Positions 1-10,600 of a stretch of DNA of 64,000 bases are shown one piece after another (position 1 is the stretch's first letter; each line of letters begins with the position of its first letter). The position numbers and the translations under genes are program-made. Origin of the DNA: Triplophysa rosa (lineage: Eukaryota; Chordata; Actinopteri; Cypriniformes; Nemacheilidae); the NCBI RefSeq assembly GCF_024868665.1, contig NC_079891.1, forward strand, positions 29,218,665 to 29,282,664, written 5' to 3'. The notes beneath the pieces were generated by a model. That model ran no database searches, was not told where the DNA came from, and worked only from the letters and a program-made list of their open reading frames with translations.

Positions 1-64
1 GTGTCCATTTCAAGTTAAAAAAATAGTTTGATGTAAATGAAATCTCTGTTTGTTGTATTTACAG

Positions 65-2146
65 AAGAGTCATACAGAAACAGAAAAGGTGAAGAAACTG
101 CTTCCTGCCCAGCCTGTCCGTCGTATCGTCCGGGCTAAATACAGACTTCACGACGCTCCTACATCACAGGTTAGATTTACACCAGACCTCTTACCACAAC
201 TAGTGTCCATTTCACGTAAAAAAACAAACAATTAAATCTGTGTTTGTTGTATTTACAGAAGAGTCGTACAGACATACGTGAGGAGACGAGGCCAGTGCCA
301 ACTCACAGATCTGCACCTGATGATTCTTCACTGTTCGAGGGTCCAAGCGCCAAGCGTCAGCATATAAATACATCACAGGTTAGATTTACACCAGACCTCT
401 GATAGTGAGAATTTCAAGTTAAAAACAGTTACTTCACTGTTTGTTGATTTTACAGCAATCTACATCAGAGAAGATGAAACCGAAGAGACTGTTTCATCCT
501 GTCGTCCGGCCCAAACAGACACAGACACAGTTCATAATAGAAGTGCCTAATTGGAATGTGTACTTCAGCCCGGATTCGTCCAGCGATGTGTCCGTCACAC
601 CTCCTCCGCCGTCTGAAGAGAAGAACATCTGTAAGTTAATACATGTGTCCAGTTCACATTCTTTCATTCACGATTGTTTTGTTTTTATTTCATGACTTTA
701 TTTTTGTTTATCAGGTTCAGTCCGGTCGGAGAAAGCATTACCTGTCCAGTCTGCGCATCGTATCGTCCGGACTAAATACAGACTTCATGACCCTCCTACA
801 TCACAGGTTAGATTTACACCAGACCTCTAATAGTGAGAATTTCAAGTTAAAAAGAGTTACATCACTGTTTCTTGAATTTACAGCAATTTACATCAGAAGA
901 GATGAAACAGAAGAGACCGTTTCATCCTTACGTCCGGCCACAACAGAAGAGTCGTGTCGCCCCTCAATCACAGACACGATTCGTAATAGAAGTGCCTAAC
1001 TGGAGCGTGTCCGGCACACCTTCTCTGGCATCTGAAGAGAAGAACATCTGTAAGTTAATACATTTGTCCAGTTTAACATTCTTTCTTTCACAATTGTTTT
1101 GTTTTTATTTTATGACATCATTTTTATTTTTGTTTATCAGGCTCAGTCCAGTCGGAGAAAGCGTTACCTGTCCAGTCTGCGCGTCGTATAGTCCGGACTA
1201 ATTACAGACGTCATGACGCACCCACATCACAGGTTAGATTTATACAGAGCGGAACTGGTGTCACTTTCTGTTTAGATGTGTAACATTCATGTGGTAAATC
1301 TCTGTTTGTTTAATTTACAGCAAAGTCATCCAGACGCACCCGATAAGACACGAGTCAAAGAAAACAGAGTCGGCGTGTCTGATACAAGAGATGAATCTGC
1401 AGCTCAGTAAGTTTAGTCGAGCGTCTCTGTTCACCTGTGCTCACACATCAGTTGTTTAGTGTTTTAATGGTTTGAATGTTTTATGTGTTTACAGAAGTTC
1501 ATCTCAAGTCCAGCCCGCACCTGCACAGACTCTCTGCAAAAATTCAAATACGCAGAGATCTCTGTTCTGTCGAGAAAAGGAGAAGTGGTGCGTCGCTCCT
1601 GTGATCGTCTCAGACAAATTCTCCCGGCTGGACGACATACCGCGAGAGTCACCTGTGCCAAGCACGCTAGTTATTGGTGACTCTATTTTAAGACACGTGA
1701 AGGTGGAGAAACAAGCCACCGTAGTTAATTGTTTACCGGGGGCCAGAGCGTCTCACATTAGTGCCAAACTGAAAGTGCTGGCTAATGCTAAACGCACGTT
1801 TAAGAGGATTGTCATACACGTCGGCACTAATGACGTTAATTCATGTGAGTCAGCCTTTGCTGAAGACAACATTGTAGAATTATGTGAATATGCCAAAACG
1901 CTGTCAGACGCTGTAGTGTTCTCTGGCCCCCTCCCTGGCTATCGAAGTCAAGAGAAATATCATAGATTAATGTCTTTACATGACTGGATGTCTGACTGGT
2001 GTCCACGTCATCACGTGGGTTTCATTAATAACTGGAAGTGTTTTTGGAGAAGACGTGAGCTGATCGGCAGAGATGGTCTCCATCCCTCCTGGGGAGGAGC
2101 CACTGTCTTCTCCAAAAATCTGACCAATAATCTGCCTAGAGTTTAA
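65..2146 (+). CDS. SGNH/GDSL-type hydrolase-like protein, 3' part of a multi-exon gene
   Basis: Eight exons splice in frame: 65-169, 259-378, 456-630, 715-806, 884-1049, 1141-1232, 1321-1406 and 1495-2146 (stop at 2144-2146). They give 495 codons in the window; the start lies upstream. Exons 1-7 encode a basic, low-complexity region in which one peptide type (RIVRTKYRLHD-PTSQ) occurs in exons 1, 4 and 6 and another (TSE-MK-KR-FHP-VRP-Q) in exons 3 and 5. The last exon carries an SGNH fold signature: VIGDSIL with the nucleophile Ser codon at 1682-1684, a glycine block (CLPGA), HVGTND with the Asn codon at 1829-1831, and DGLHPS with Asp at 2072-2074 and His at 2081-2083. All four catalytic blocks are intact, so esterase-like activity is possible, but substrate and role are unknown. 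Related domains occur in ORF1 of some CR1-type LINEs; here the domain is part of a spliced gene, so domestication is an inference only. I do not recognise the gene. Confidence 0.75.
456..1320 (+). repeat. Tandem duplication of a two-exon unit
   Basis: The block of exon, intron, exon, intron at 456-883 is repeated at 884-1320 with a period of about 428 bases. Similarity covers exons and introns alike: both first introns start GTAAGTTAATACAT and end in TTTATCAG, and the introns after the second exons start GTTAGATTTA. Introns near 170-258 and 379-455 share the same starts and TTTACAG ends, so the whole 5' region seems built by serial duplication. Confidence 0.85.
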
Positions 2147-2336
2147 TTAATCAATACTCAGGTCAGAAATCAGACAGACCGGTTTAACCCACCGATAACT
2201 CAAGATACATACATGTAAATATGAATTATTATGTAAATATGTATACATTAAATATTACATATTATGTATATTACTTGCGTAAATATAAATTATTACAAAT
2301 AGTTAATTAATTATTTTGAATGCTCTATTACAATAC

Positions 2337-2342
2337 AATAAA
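2337..2342 (+). terminator. Poly(A) signal AATAAA of the SGNH-like gene
   Basis: AATAAA lies about 190 bases after the stop codon, in AT-rich sequence and followed by T/G-rich DNA near 2360-2410. This is the expected place for 3' end formation of the upstream gene. Confidence 0.5.
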
Positions 2343-2780
2343 GCAATAATATATAATATCATTACTGTTGTCCTGTTCATTGTCAGTTGGTGGTTCAGTT
2401 TTATTCAGAGTACTCGTTTGGTTTGGTGTTAGGTTATCTCTGATCTATTTTACATAGAAGAACAGATTCAAATCTGCTGTTAAATACATTTTAATGTATA
2501 TCTGTTCCTTACAGTATAAACCAGACTAATTATATTATACAGTATGTATTTTAACAGTATGATTTTATGATATTGTCGCTGTCGGACTGAAAGCTTGTAT
2601 CTCTTTTTTTTCAATACTTTTTCAAAATATTTGCAAAACCCACAAACACTTAATAATTTATGTCAAAAATACAAATGAAGATATAAGGTTTCATTCTGAC
2701 AGCAGCTATTGTCAGAGAACGCCACAGGCAACGAGCCTGTGTTTGAGTCTGAAGGAGACGAAGGGAAGAAATCAAAGGAC
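2343..2780. other. AT-rich intergenic DNA, no gene seen
   Basis: No spliceable coding exon is visible. The sequence is AT-rich and leads into the GAACGA-rich repeat. Confidence 0.5.
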
Positions 2781-2787
2781 CCGCTGA

Positions 2788-4016
2788 TTCTCGTTCATGA
2801 ACGACATGAACGAGCTGTTACATCGTGAACGAAAGATGAGGTCTCTTGTTCAACAAATACAGAAACGGACACAATGTAAAGATCCTTACGAAAATAATAA
2901 AATAATGCAAGCTGATGGTTAAATGTAACAAAGACAAATTAACATTGTCATTTTTATTGCATGGAAAATGTCAAGCCCTGTTTACTCAGTTATTGTACTG
3001 CAAGCACAGGTGTTTTGTGTGCACTTTGTATCATTTATTGTTCTTACAAATAAAAACGACTCCATTACGTTTAATTCATGACATGCACTTCTCTAAAAAC
3101 TGTAAAACAAAAAAGTATTTGTTAGCTCTCATTCGCGGCACGTCAGCGAATAGCATTCCAGTTCCGGCTGTGAAGGGACATGTCATTGGTTGGATCTTCC
3201 ACTGAACGAATACGCCCACACTGACCCAGTCGCTGTTAAGTCTGACGAGAGAGATAGATCTTCTCGTTCGGTGAACGAAATGAACGAACTGGTGCATGTC
3301 GTTCATGAACGAAATGAACGAGAGTGTACACTGTAGGTCGGTCATTTAGCATGTGAGTCTCGTTCAGCAATCAGCAGAAAGCGGATGCAAAGCGCAGTTA
3401 CAGGTAGGCTACTTTGCACGCTTGTTTAATTAAAATACATAAACTTCACGTAACATAATCACGGATTTAGGAATGTGTAAATGACCAAACAATTAGCTTT
3501 TTAATTATGCAGAAAAACCTTGTGCGTTGGTCATCTGAACCACTTATTTAGACTTATTTTATTTATTTAATGAGTAGATCAGAGACACACATTTTAATAA
3601 AGCCTGTAATCAGTTTATACGTCCATTAATACGTTCGTTGACATAACACAACTCTTTTTCGCCACCTGCTGGCGTATTATAGAAATGGTCACTGAACGAA
3701 TCAGTGAACGAATCTGAACGAATCATTTTGGTGAACGAACTGAAAAAGAACGAATCACTCAAATGAATCATAATTCCCATCACTCGTTCGTTCAGTGAAG
3801 GGCGTATTCGTTCAGCACATTCAACCAATCATATGCTCTGTCACAGCTCACACTCGAACGCCATTGGCTCGTGCTTAAACACTCTTTTAAGCCAAGACGC
3901 TCTGTGCTCGAGATTTCAGTGAACGACAAATATGAGTCATTGCCTTTCGTGAACGAGAACGATTCGGTCACTTGAAAGATTCGTTCAAAAAGAACGATTC
4001 GTTCACGAACCTAACA
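2788..4016. repeat. GAACGA/TCGTTC-rich repetitive region
   Basis: About 25 copies of GAACGA or its complement TCGTTC lie in this stretch, often as TGAACGAA with short spacers and in both orientations. The segment near 2792 (cgttcatgaacgacatgaac) recurs almost unchanged near 3300. The right edge reads GTTCACGAACCTAACATCAC, which looks like the terminus of a dispersed element. It is probably one or more decayed non-autonomous DNA transposons. No coding region is seen. Confidence 0.6.
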
Positions 4017-4029
4017 TCACTACCACCGT

Positions 4030-4618
4030 ATGCTTTACAGATCGCGCCCTACATGCGTTGAATTTTAGTTACGACGGCGTCTGACTCATTTGACAGTTTA
4101 TAAATATACTCAAAGCCTAAATGGATTTATGATTCAGAATTGCATTTTCACTGCAATCTCCGGACCGGCTTAGAAAAACATACACGAACACGAGGAAAAA
4201 AACCACGCGCATTGCACTGTAGCGTTTCCCTGCTTCGTGTGAGGGAGCGCTAAAACCTGATTGATCGTCACTTTAAGCTCAAATGTGCGGCCAAGGGAGG
4301 GCAGATGGCACTCTTTTACGATCTGATGCGTTGCTGGCAAGCATTTCCGTAGTGTGGTTTTACTGCAGCATGACAGAGATTGCCTGATTCGTCTGTCCTA
4401 ATTTCAAGCCAGACACATATTATTTCATACAGCCAACGCAGACGCATGCACGCGTTAAACTATCTTCTGTATTTCTTGAGGCATGAGATCCTCGTTCAGT
4501 GATACAACACGTTCAATTGGATGCAGTCGTTATAGTAAAGCTGTGCATGTGTTAAAGTTATCCGTGGACGATTCGCGGTTTATACTACATGGTGATAAGG
4601 ACTTTACCCGAGACAAGG
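4030..4618 (+). promoter_or_regulatory. git2: Probable git2 promoter and 5' UTR
   Basis: This non-coding stretch directly precedes the git2 start codon, is less AT-rich than its surroundings and contains several CpGs. No clear TATA box is seen. The start context is ACAAGGATGT, with a purine at -3. Transcription start and any upstream noncoding exon cannot be located from sequence alone. Confidence 0.35.
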
Positions 4619-7600
4619 ATGTCGAAACGGCTTCGAAATAGCGAAGTTTGTGCGGATTGCAGCAGTTCGGGTGTGTATATACATTCTTACTAAATGCCTT
4701 ATGTCATTTGAAGTGGACAGCCACGTTACTGGAAGGAATAGTGCATTTACTGGACGGAATAATAGTGCATTGTTATATAAATATCGCCAAAAGATTTGTT
4801 AGCATACCATTAGTCGCAATTAAACAGATACAAATGCATGATTAGCAAATGTAAGTTAGGTAATACTCGTGTTTTGGAGTAAAACGCACCTACTGGTTGT
4901 GTTTCAAGACCTTGTAAGCTGCCTACGTAGGACACATCTTAAGCATCATATGCTCGTGACTAAAATATTAAACAACCTCTTGTTTGAAATACTGCACGGT
5001 GATGCACTGAAATGCTGTCTAGGTAGGGAGTTCGCTAGGGGTTCAGACAGTCACGGCATGCGGAGTTGACTCAGCTCTGCATTTGCACCCTCAAATGATG
5101 CTTCTGGAGCATTTTACTGTATTTTTGACCATTTGCTTAGTACAATTGTGTGAGTATAAATAGATAAATGTACTATGTGGATGATCATCAAGGGGCATCC
5201 AACAACATAAGAGAGCTTTACAAGTGGCACAAGCCATTACAGGCCTTGATAGATAGGAAGAAATGAAGTGTCACACATCATCGTCTATATTACACAGCCT
5301 TTAGATGTTTTTTTAACTCTTCTGTTGAGAAATGCACTGATCCTGTCTTGCTTGCTCAGTCTTTTGATCCCCAAAGACTGTAATTGTGATGAACCTCAAA
5401 TTTCAAGTTCATAATTAATTTCATAAAGAATAATTGTATAGACAAACGTAGTGTCAATAGACCTGTTTTGCTGCTTGAACTGTGAATCATTGCTAATGCC
5501 AGACAGTTGGTTTGTTATGTGGTTCAGTTTTCTCCTCATGTCTGATATTGATTCCCCTTGATTAGTTAGGCTTCAGTCACCAGCTGGCCTGGGCTGCCCT
5601 GGCGTGTCGGGACAGTTGTTGTTAGGGTGCGAATATTTTTAGTTATTCTTGACTGGGGTTTAATTTAGCTGCTGCATGACTTCATGGGGTAGAGGAGCGC
5701 TCGAGAGAGAAAGTAAAGGAGGGGTGAGAGGGGAACGATGCTGTGCCAGGTGCTTGATTCTGGCCCATGGCCTCTTTGCAGCTGTTGTTTGATACTTCCT
5801 GTGTTTGAAGGGAAGTGACTTTTGCTTCTCTGCAACTCTCAGATTATCAGCGGATCTGACTTTAATTCAGACAGTTGATCTTTCTGCCTGTGTGATACAG
5901 TTGTAATATAATACATCCCTCAAACTGACTGTGAAACGCAAATTGGTTGGTGACTTCGGAAGTGTGGGAAGCTGCAATTTCCCACACAACGGACAAAGTA
6001 CAAGGATTTGTTTTTAGTCCAAATGAAATAAAATCATATGTATTGTTATGCTTAAATGTGTTGTAAATGATTCATATTTAACATTTAAGTTGGAAAAAAT
6101 ATAATGGTGAAAATGAAATCCTCAAAATTCTCTGTTTTGGGGATTTTTGAAAACTCCCATGTACTTACATCACTGTTTCTGAAGCAAGTGAAATTGCAAG
6201 TTGGCCATAATATGCCCTTTGGAAGAGTTGGGGGAAGGGTTGCAATAAATACAATGCTGTAAATACTAGACTGCTCAGACACATTAGTCATAGGCCCAAT
6301 ATTGATGTCCCCAGTTTGGCGTCATGATTTGGTGAAGGGTTGAATCATGTTTGTGACATTCTTTTCACACTTGTATGTCCATGATGGATGACATCTAGTG
6401 ACAAGTATTGATGTGCTAGCAGTGACTCAGAGGGGTAGTTGGAGAACTCTGATTGGTTGATTTCTTATGTGCAGTACAGTGGATCTCTTTTGGGTCAGGA
6501 CCCAAAATAGGCCGTTGTTGTGTTTCTGGTAGGGAAGTTAATAAGAGGTGAAGAATCTATGATAATTGTGAAATAAAAGTACAAATGACCTCTAAATAAT
6601 AAAAACAAGTAAATAATAACAAATAAATGTGAATAATTAGCATTAGCGAAAATAAATAGGTTTGGTCGTTTTTTCGATAAGAAAACACTATTTTTAATTT
6701 AGTTGATGTATTGTGTTGCTTTATTTAAACTATAGTGTTTTGGCAGAAATGTGCCTGGGTGATTCTCACGAAATCTAGATTGTGTGAGATGTCAAACATG
6801 ACTTGGGAAAGGGATGGTTCACCCAAAAAATGAAAATTCTTTCATGATTTACTCACCCTCTTGTCATTTCAAACCTATATGACTTTCTTTGTTCTGCAGA
6901 AAACAAAAGTAGATATTTTGGAGAAAGCTCGTAACCGAACAGCGCTGGCACCCATTCGCTTATATTGTATGGGCACAAAACCAATGCAAGTGAATGGGTG
7001 CCAGTTACCGACATTCTTCAAAATATCTTATTTCGTGTTCTGCGGAAGAAAGTAAGTCATACAGGTTTGAAATGACAAGAGGGTGGGTAAATGATGACAG
7101 AATTTTTTGTGTGAACTATCACTTTAAAAGCATTAATTTCAAAACTTTTTTCAAACAAACTTTTTAAAACTAGACCTTTTCTCATTATCGTAACAGTGTA
7201 AAATGTCAATACCACAACATGTTTTGCTAAAAAAGAAAGAAAAGCTATAATACCTAAGCTAGTTTTTAGTTATCATACATAATTAGACATTAATTAAGTA
7301 TATTAAATACATTAATTCATTGTTGGGCTTATGCAGTTTATAGTAATTATAATATTGTTTTTTGAATAATAATGGATTTCAGGGGAATTTAGGTTGGTTT
7401 GCAACTTGTCAGTTAACCACTGCAGCAGATATCCCCCAAAACATCTACAGTAGTAAAGTTATGAAACTAAAAACCCACTGAGTAGTGTTTCCCAGTCACC
7501 TGCTCGTACCCTGGAAGTAAAGCTTAGCTGCATGACATTTGTTGCGGTTTGTTGCATGCGTATGAAAGAGGAAGTTAGCACATTTACAGCAATAGTTAAA

Positions 7601-10600
7601 AGGATGACATTCACTTCACACTATGCTGACCTTATGAGGAAGAACTGAGACCCAGATTTTTTATTGCAATTACATTGCATGCATGCATATTAATTGTTAA
7701 GTATTAAAGTAAAATACTAGGATGAGCACCTACCATAGTAGTCTTGGTTTATATGACTACTACATTATGGTGTGGGCTTAATAAAATAAATGTCAATATT
7801 AAAATAACTAACTATCTGAGCCAGTAGAAATTTTACTGAGTTTTGAAATAAACAAATGTATTTTAGTTTTTCAGTGCATTCATCTTAGAAACTTTCAAAA
7901 ACGTTGTGTTTTTTGCTGTGATGCACCAGCCAAAAAGCTCCATTAGCGTTATTGTGTATTGACTGATCATCAACACTCCGCTGTTTGTTTACTTCTTGTC
8001 AAGCTGTTGTTTTCTTGTGGTCCTAAAGATCCTCACTGGGCGTCTGTAAACAGAGGAGTTCTCATATGCGACGAGTGCTGCGGCGTTCACCGCAGTCTGG
8101 GTCGCCACAATTCGCAAGTGCGGCATTTGTCACACACGCCTTGGCCGCCCACCCAGCTGCAGGTGAGCCCACTCTCACTGTTACACACTAATTCATGACA
8201 TCTGTATCACGGGCCAACTTTTGGCATTTATGTTTATAAATAAGAATAGTATCGGAGCTAGAAGAGTTTTTTTTAAATAGTACATTAAAGGTACGACTAC
8301 CTTTTATTTAATTTTCAACAATGAATACTTCAAATGAAGAGCTTGGTTCCAAAATGACGTAACTCTGTTTTAAACATTTTTCAAAAATCATGTTTTTTAT
8401 TATGTTGTCATGTTTTTATTGTATTTTATTGTGTTAGTTAGCTGTATTTTTTGAGTTATTATGGCCTAAATCAAAACAAACCAACCGCAGTTGGATTGAT
8501 ATTAATTGGAATGCACAATAAAAAAAAACATGATTTTTAAAAAATCTTAAAAACTGAGTTATCTCATTTTGGACCCAAACTCTTCAAATACATAGTGTGC
8601 ATTTGTACACCTTCTCTCTCAACTTGCTGTTAAGTCTTGGTACATTACTGAAGACCAGTCATGTCGCTTTTGATCTAAAGTAGTAAATGTGTTAAGTCTG
8701 TTTGAGTTCCTCTTTCACATTTCTATTTTAAGATTTGGGTTTTTTACAATCAGTCAATGTAGTCTTTTGAATGTTTGTAAGAAATAGGTTTGTTAATGAA
8801 ACTCTAGGGCCAGTCCACCAGAGAGTGTTGTCATGCTGAATAAATTGTCTCGTGATTTTTTTTATCCCCCACGTTTCTTTCTCATCTACAGATGGTTCAG
8901 ATATTATACAACAACGGTGCTAATGCAATATGGGAGCACACACTGCTGGATCCCTCATCCTTAATGAGCGGGAAACGCAAAACCAATCCTCAGGATAAAG
9001 TCCAGTGAGTCACTTTTGTAAAAATTGTTAAATATAAAAGATGACAAGAGTGAATTCTGGCAAGTGAGATATCTGTCAACTCTTCAAACGTGACAAATGA
9101 CAATGACTGACAGATCCTAATAGTTCCTTTTTTTCCTTTCACCGAAAGTCCCAACAAGACAGAGTTCATAAAAGCAAAGTATCAAATGTTGGCTTTCGTC
9201 CATCGTTTACCCTGTCGTGACGACGACAGTCCAGCAGCTGCAGATCTAAGCAAGGTATTGAAAGAGTTTCCTGTTTGAAACTTTATATTTCTCATTTTCA
9301 TCCAGTGTTTAGTCTTTGTGTTTTAAATGTTCGATGCATCCTGTTTTATAAAGTCTTTCAGGGTTGACATTTATTTATGAAACCAATCAAATGACCTTTT
9401 GCTTACCCTCACCAACCACCTTGCCAGTTGTATCTCTATTATGAAAATTCTCTGTGTGGTTTGTTTTATATGGAATTTTACTTATTTACTTAAAATATAG
9501 TAAAATGCTGTTCCTGTAATATCAGCTCTCAATACTAAATAAACATACTGTATACCAGACATGGCAACAGTAACTAAGGGGGTGGGGCTTATTGTCAGTT
9601 TAGACCTCCGCAAAGATTCAATAACTGTTGAGTAGTTCTAATTTAATTCAATACAATTAATATACAATAAAATGTAAATATGAATTAATACTAATTTAAT
9701 TAAATATGAAATAATTTGTTATATTATAACTAAACACGTACCGAAAGTTAAAGTCCCAGTGAAATAAAAAATTTCAATGCTTATTTTTTCATGAAATATT
9801 GCAGCGTTTATTGTAAATAGGTTTACTATGTGGGTCATTTTCTTCTTAAAAATGGTGTGCCCTCATAATCTTTAGTTAAAATCTGAAAATGCACTTCCAT
9901 CATATAATGACTATCCATCTTCATGACGTATGTTAGACGGCTTGGGCAGGGCATCCGTTAACTCCTCCCCCTCAACTGTCAGTCTGCTGCCAGTTCCATT
10001 TCAAAATGCAACGGCTGTTTTTATACATACAATCAAATCGCAGAGAAAGACGACAGCCACGGCCACTATTTTTCCTCATTCAAAATTCCATTTCACTCAG
10101 AAATGCGTCAAAATACGGAAGTAAAAAGGATCGCAACTTCCGGTTCACGAGGACTTTAACTTCAGGCAAAAACCGTCTATAGACAGTTTCATCTTAACTA
10201 CATAAACGAATGGTTCTGCGCATGCGCACTTTTGTGACCCCACCCTAACTCCCGGTACACATTCACGAGTGCCTGTAGATTATTTCTGATAACAATCAAA
10301 GGAAACCGAGACGAACCGTTACTTGGCTAAACTTGTCTCTCCAATATTTTGACTTCAGACTCCGATACCAAGCTCAACCGCTAGATATCTGTGTACCATA
10401 GGGGTTGTTTCAATGCGACCAAACTGCAGGACCCATTCAACAAATTGTTTATTTAATAAAATGAACATACAACAAAATTCAACAAATCGTTTATTTAATA
10501 CACGTATTATACTATAAAATAATAATATAACTATTTATATTTAGTTTATGTTAATGTTAATTTATATTATTAGACACTAGCCAAACACAAACCGAAAGTT

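Noticed and set aside
2915..3345. Open frames on both strands in the GAACGA region
   Set aside because: They overlap each other in repetitive DNA and have no recognisable domain or gene structure.
2788..4016. CRISPR-like array
   Set aside because: The repeated unit is only six bases, spacing is irregular and both orientations occur; the genome is a vertebrate's.
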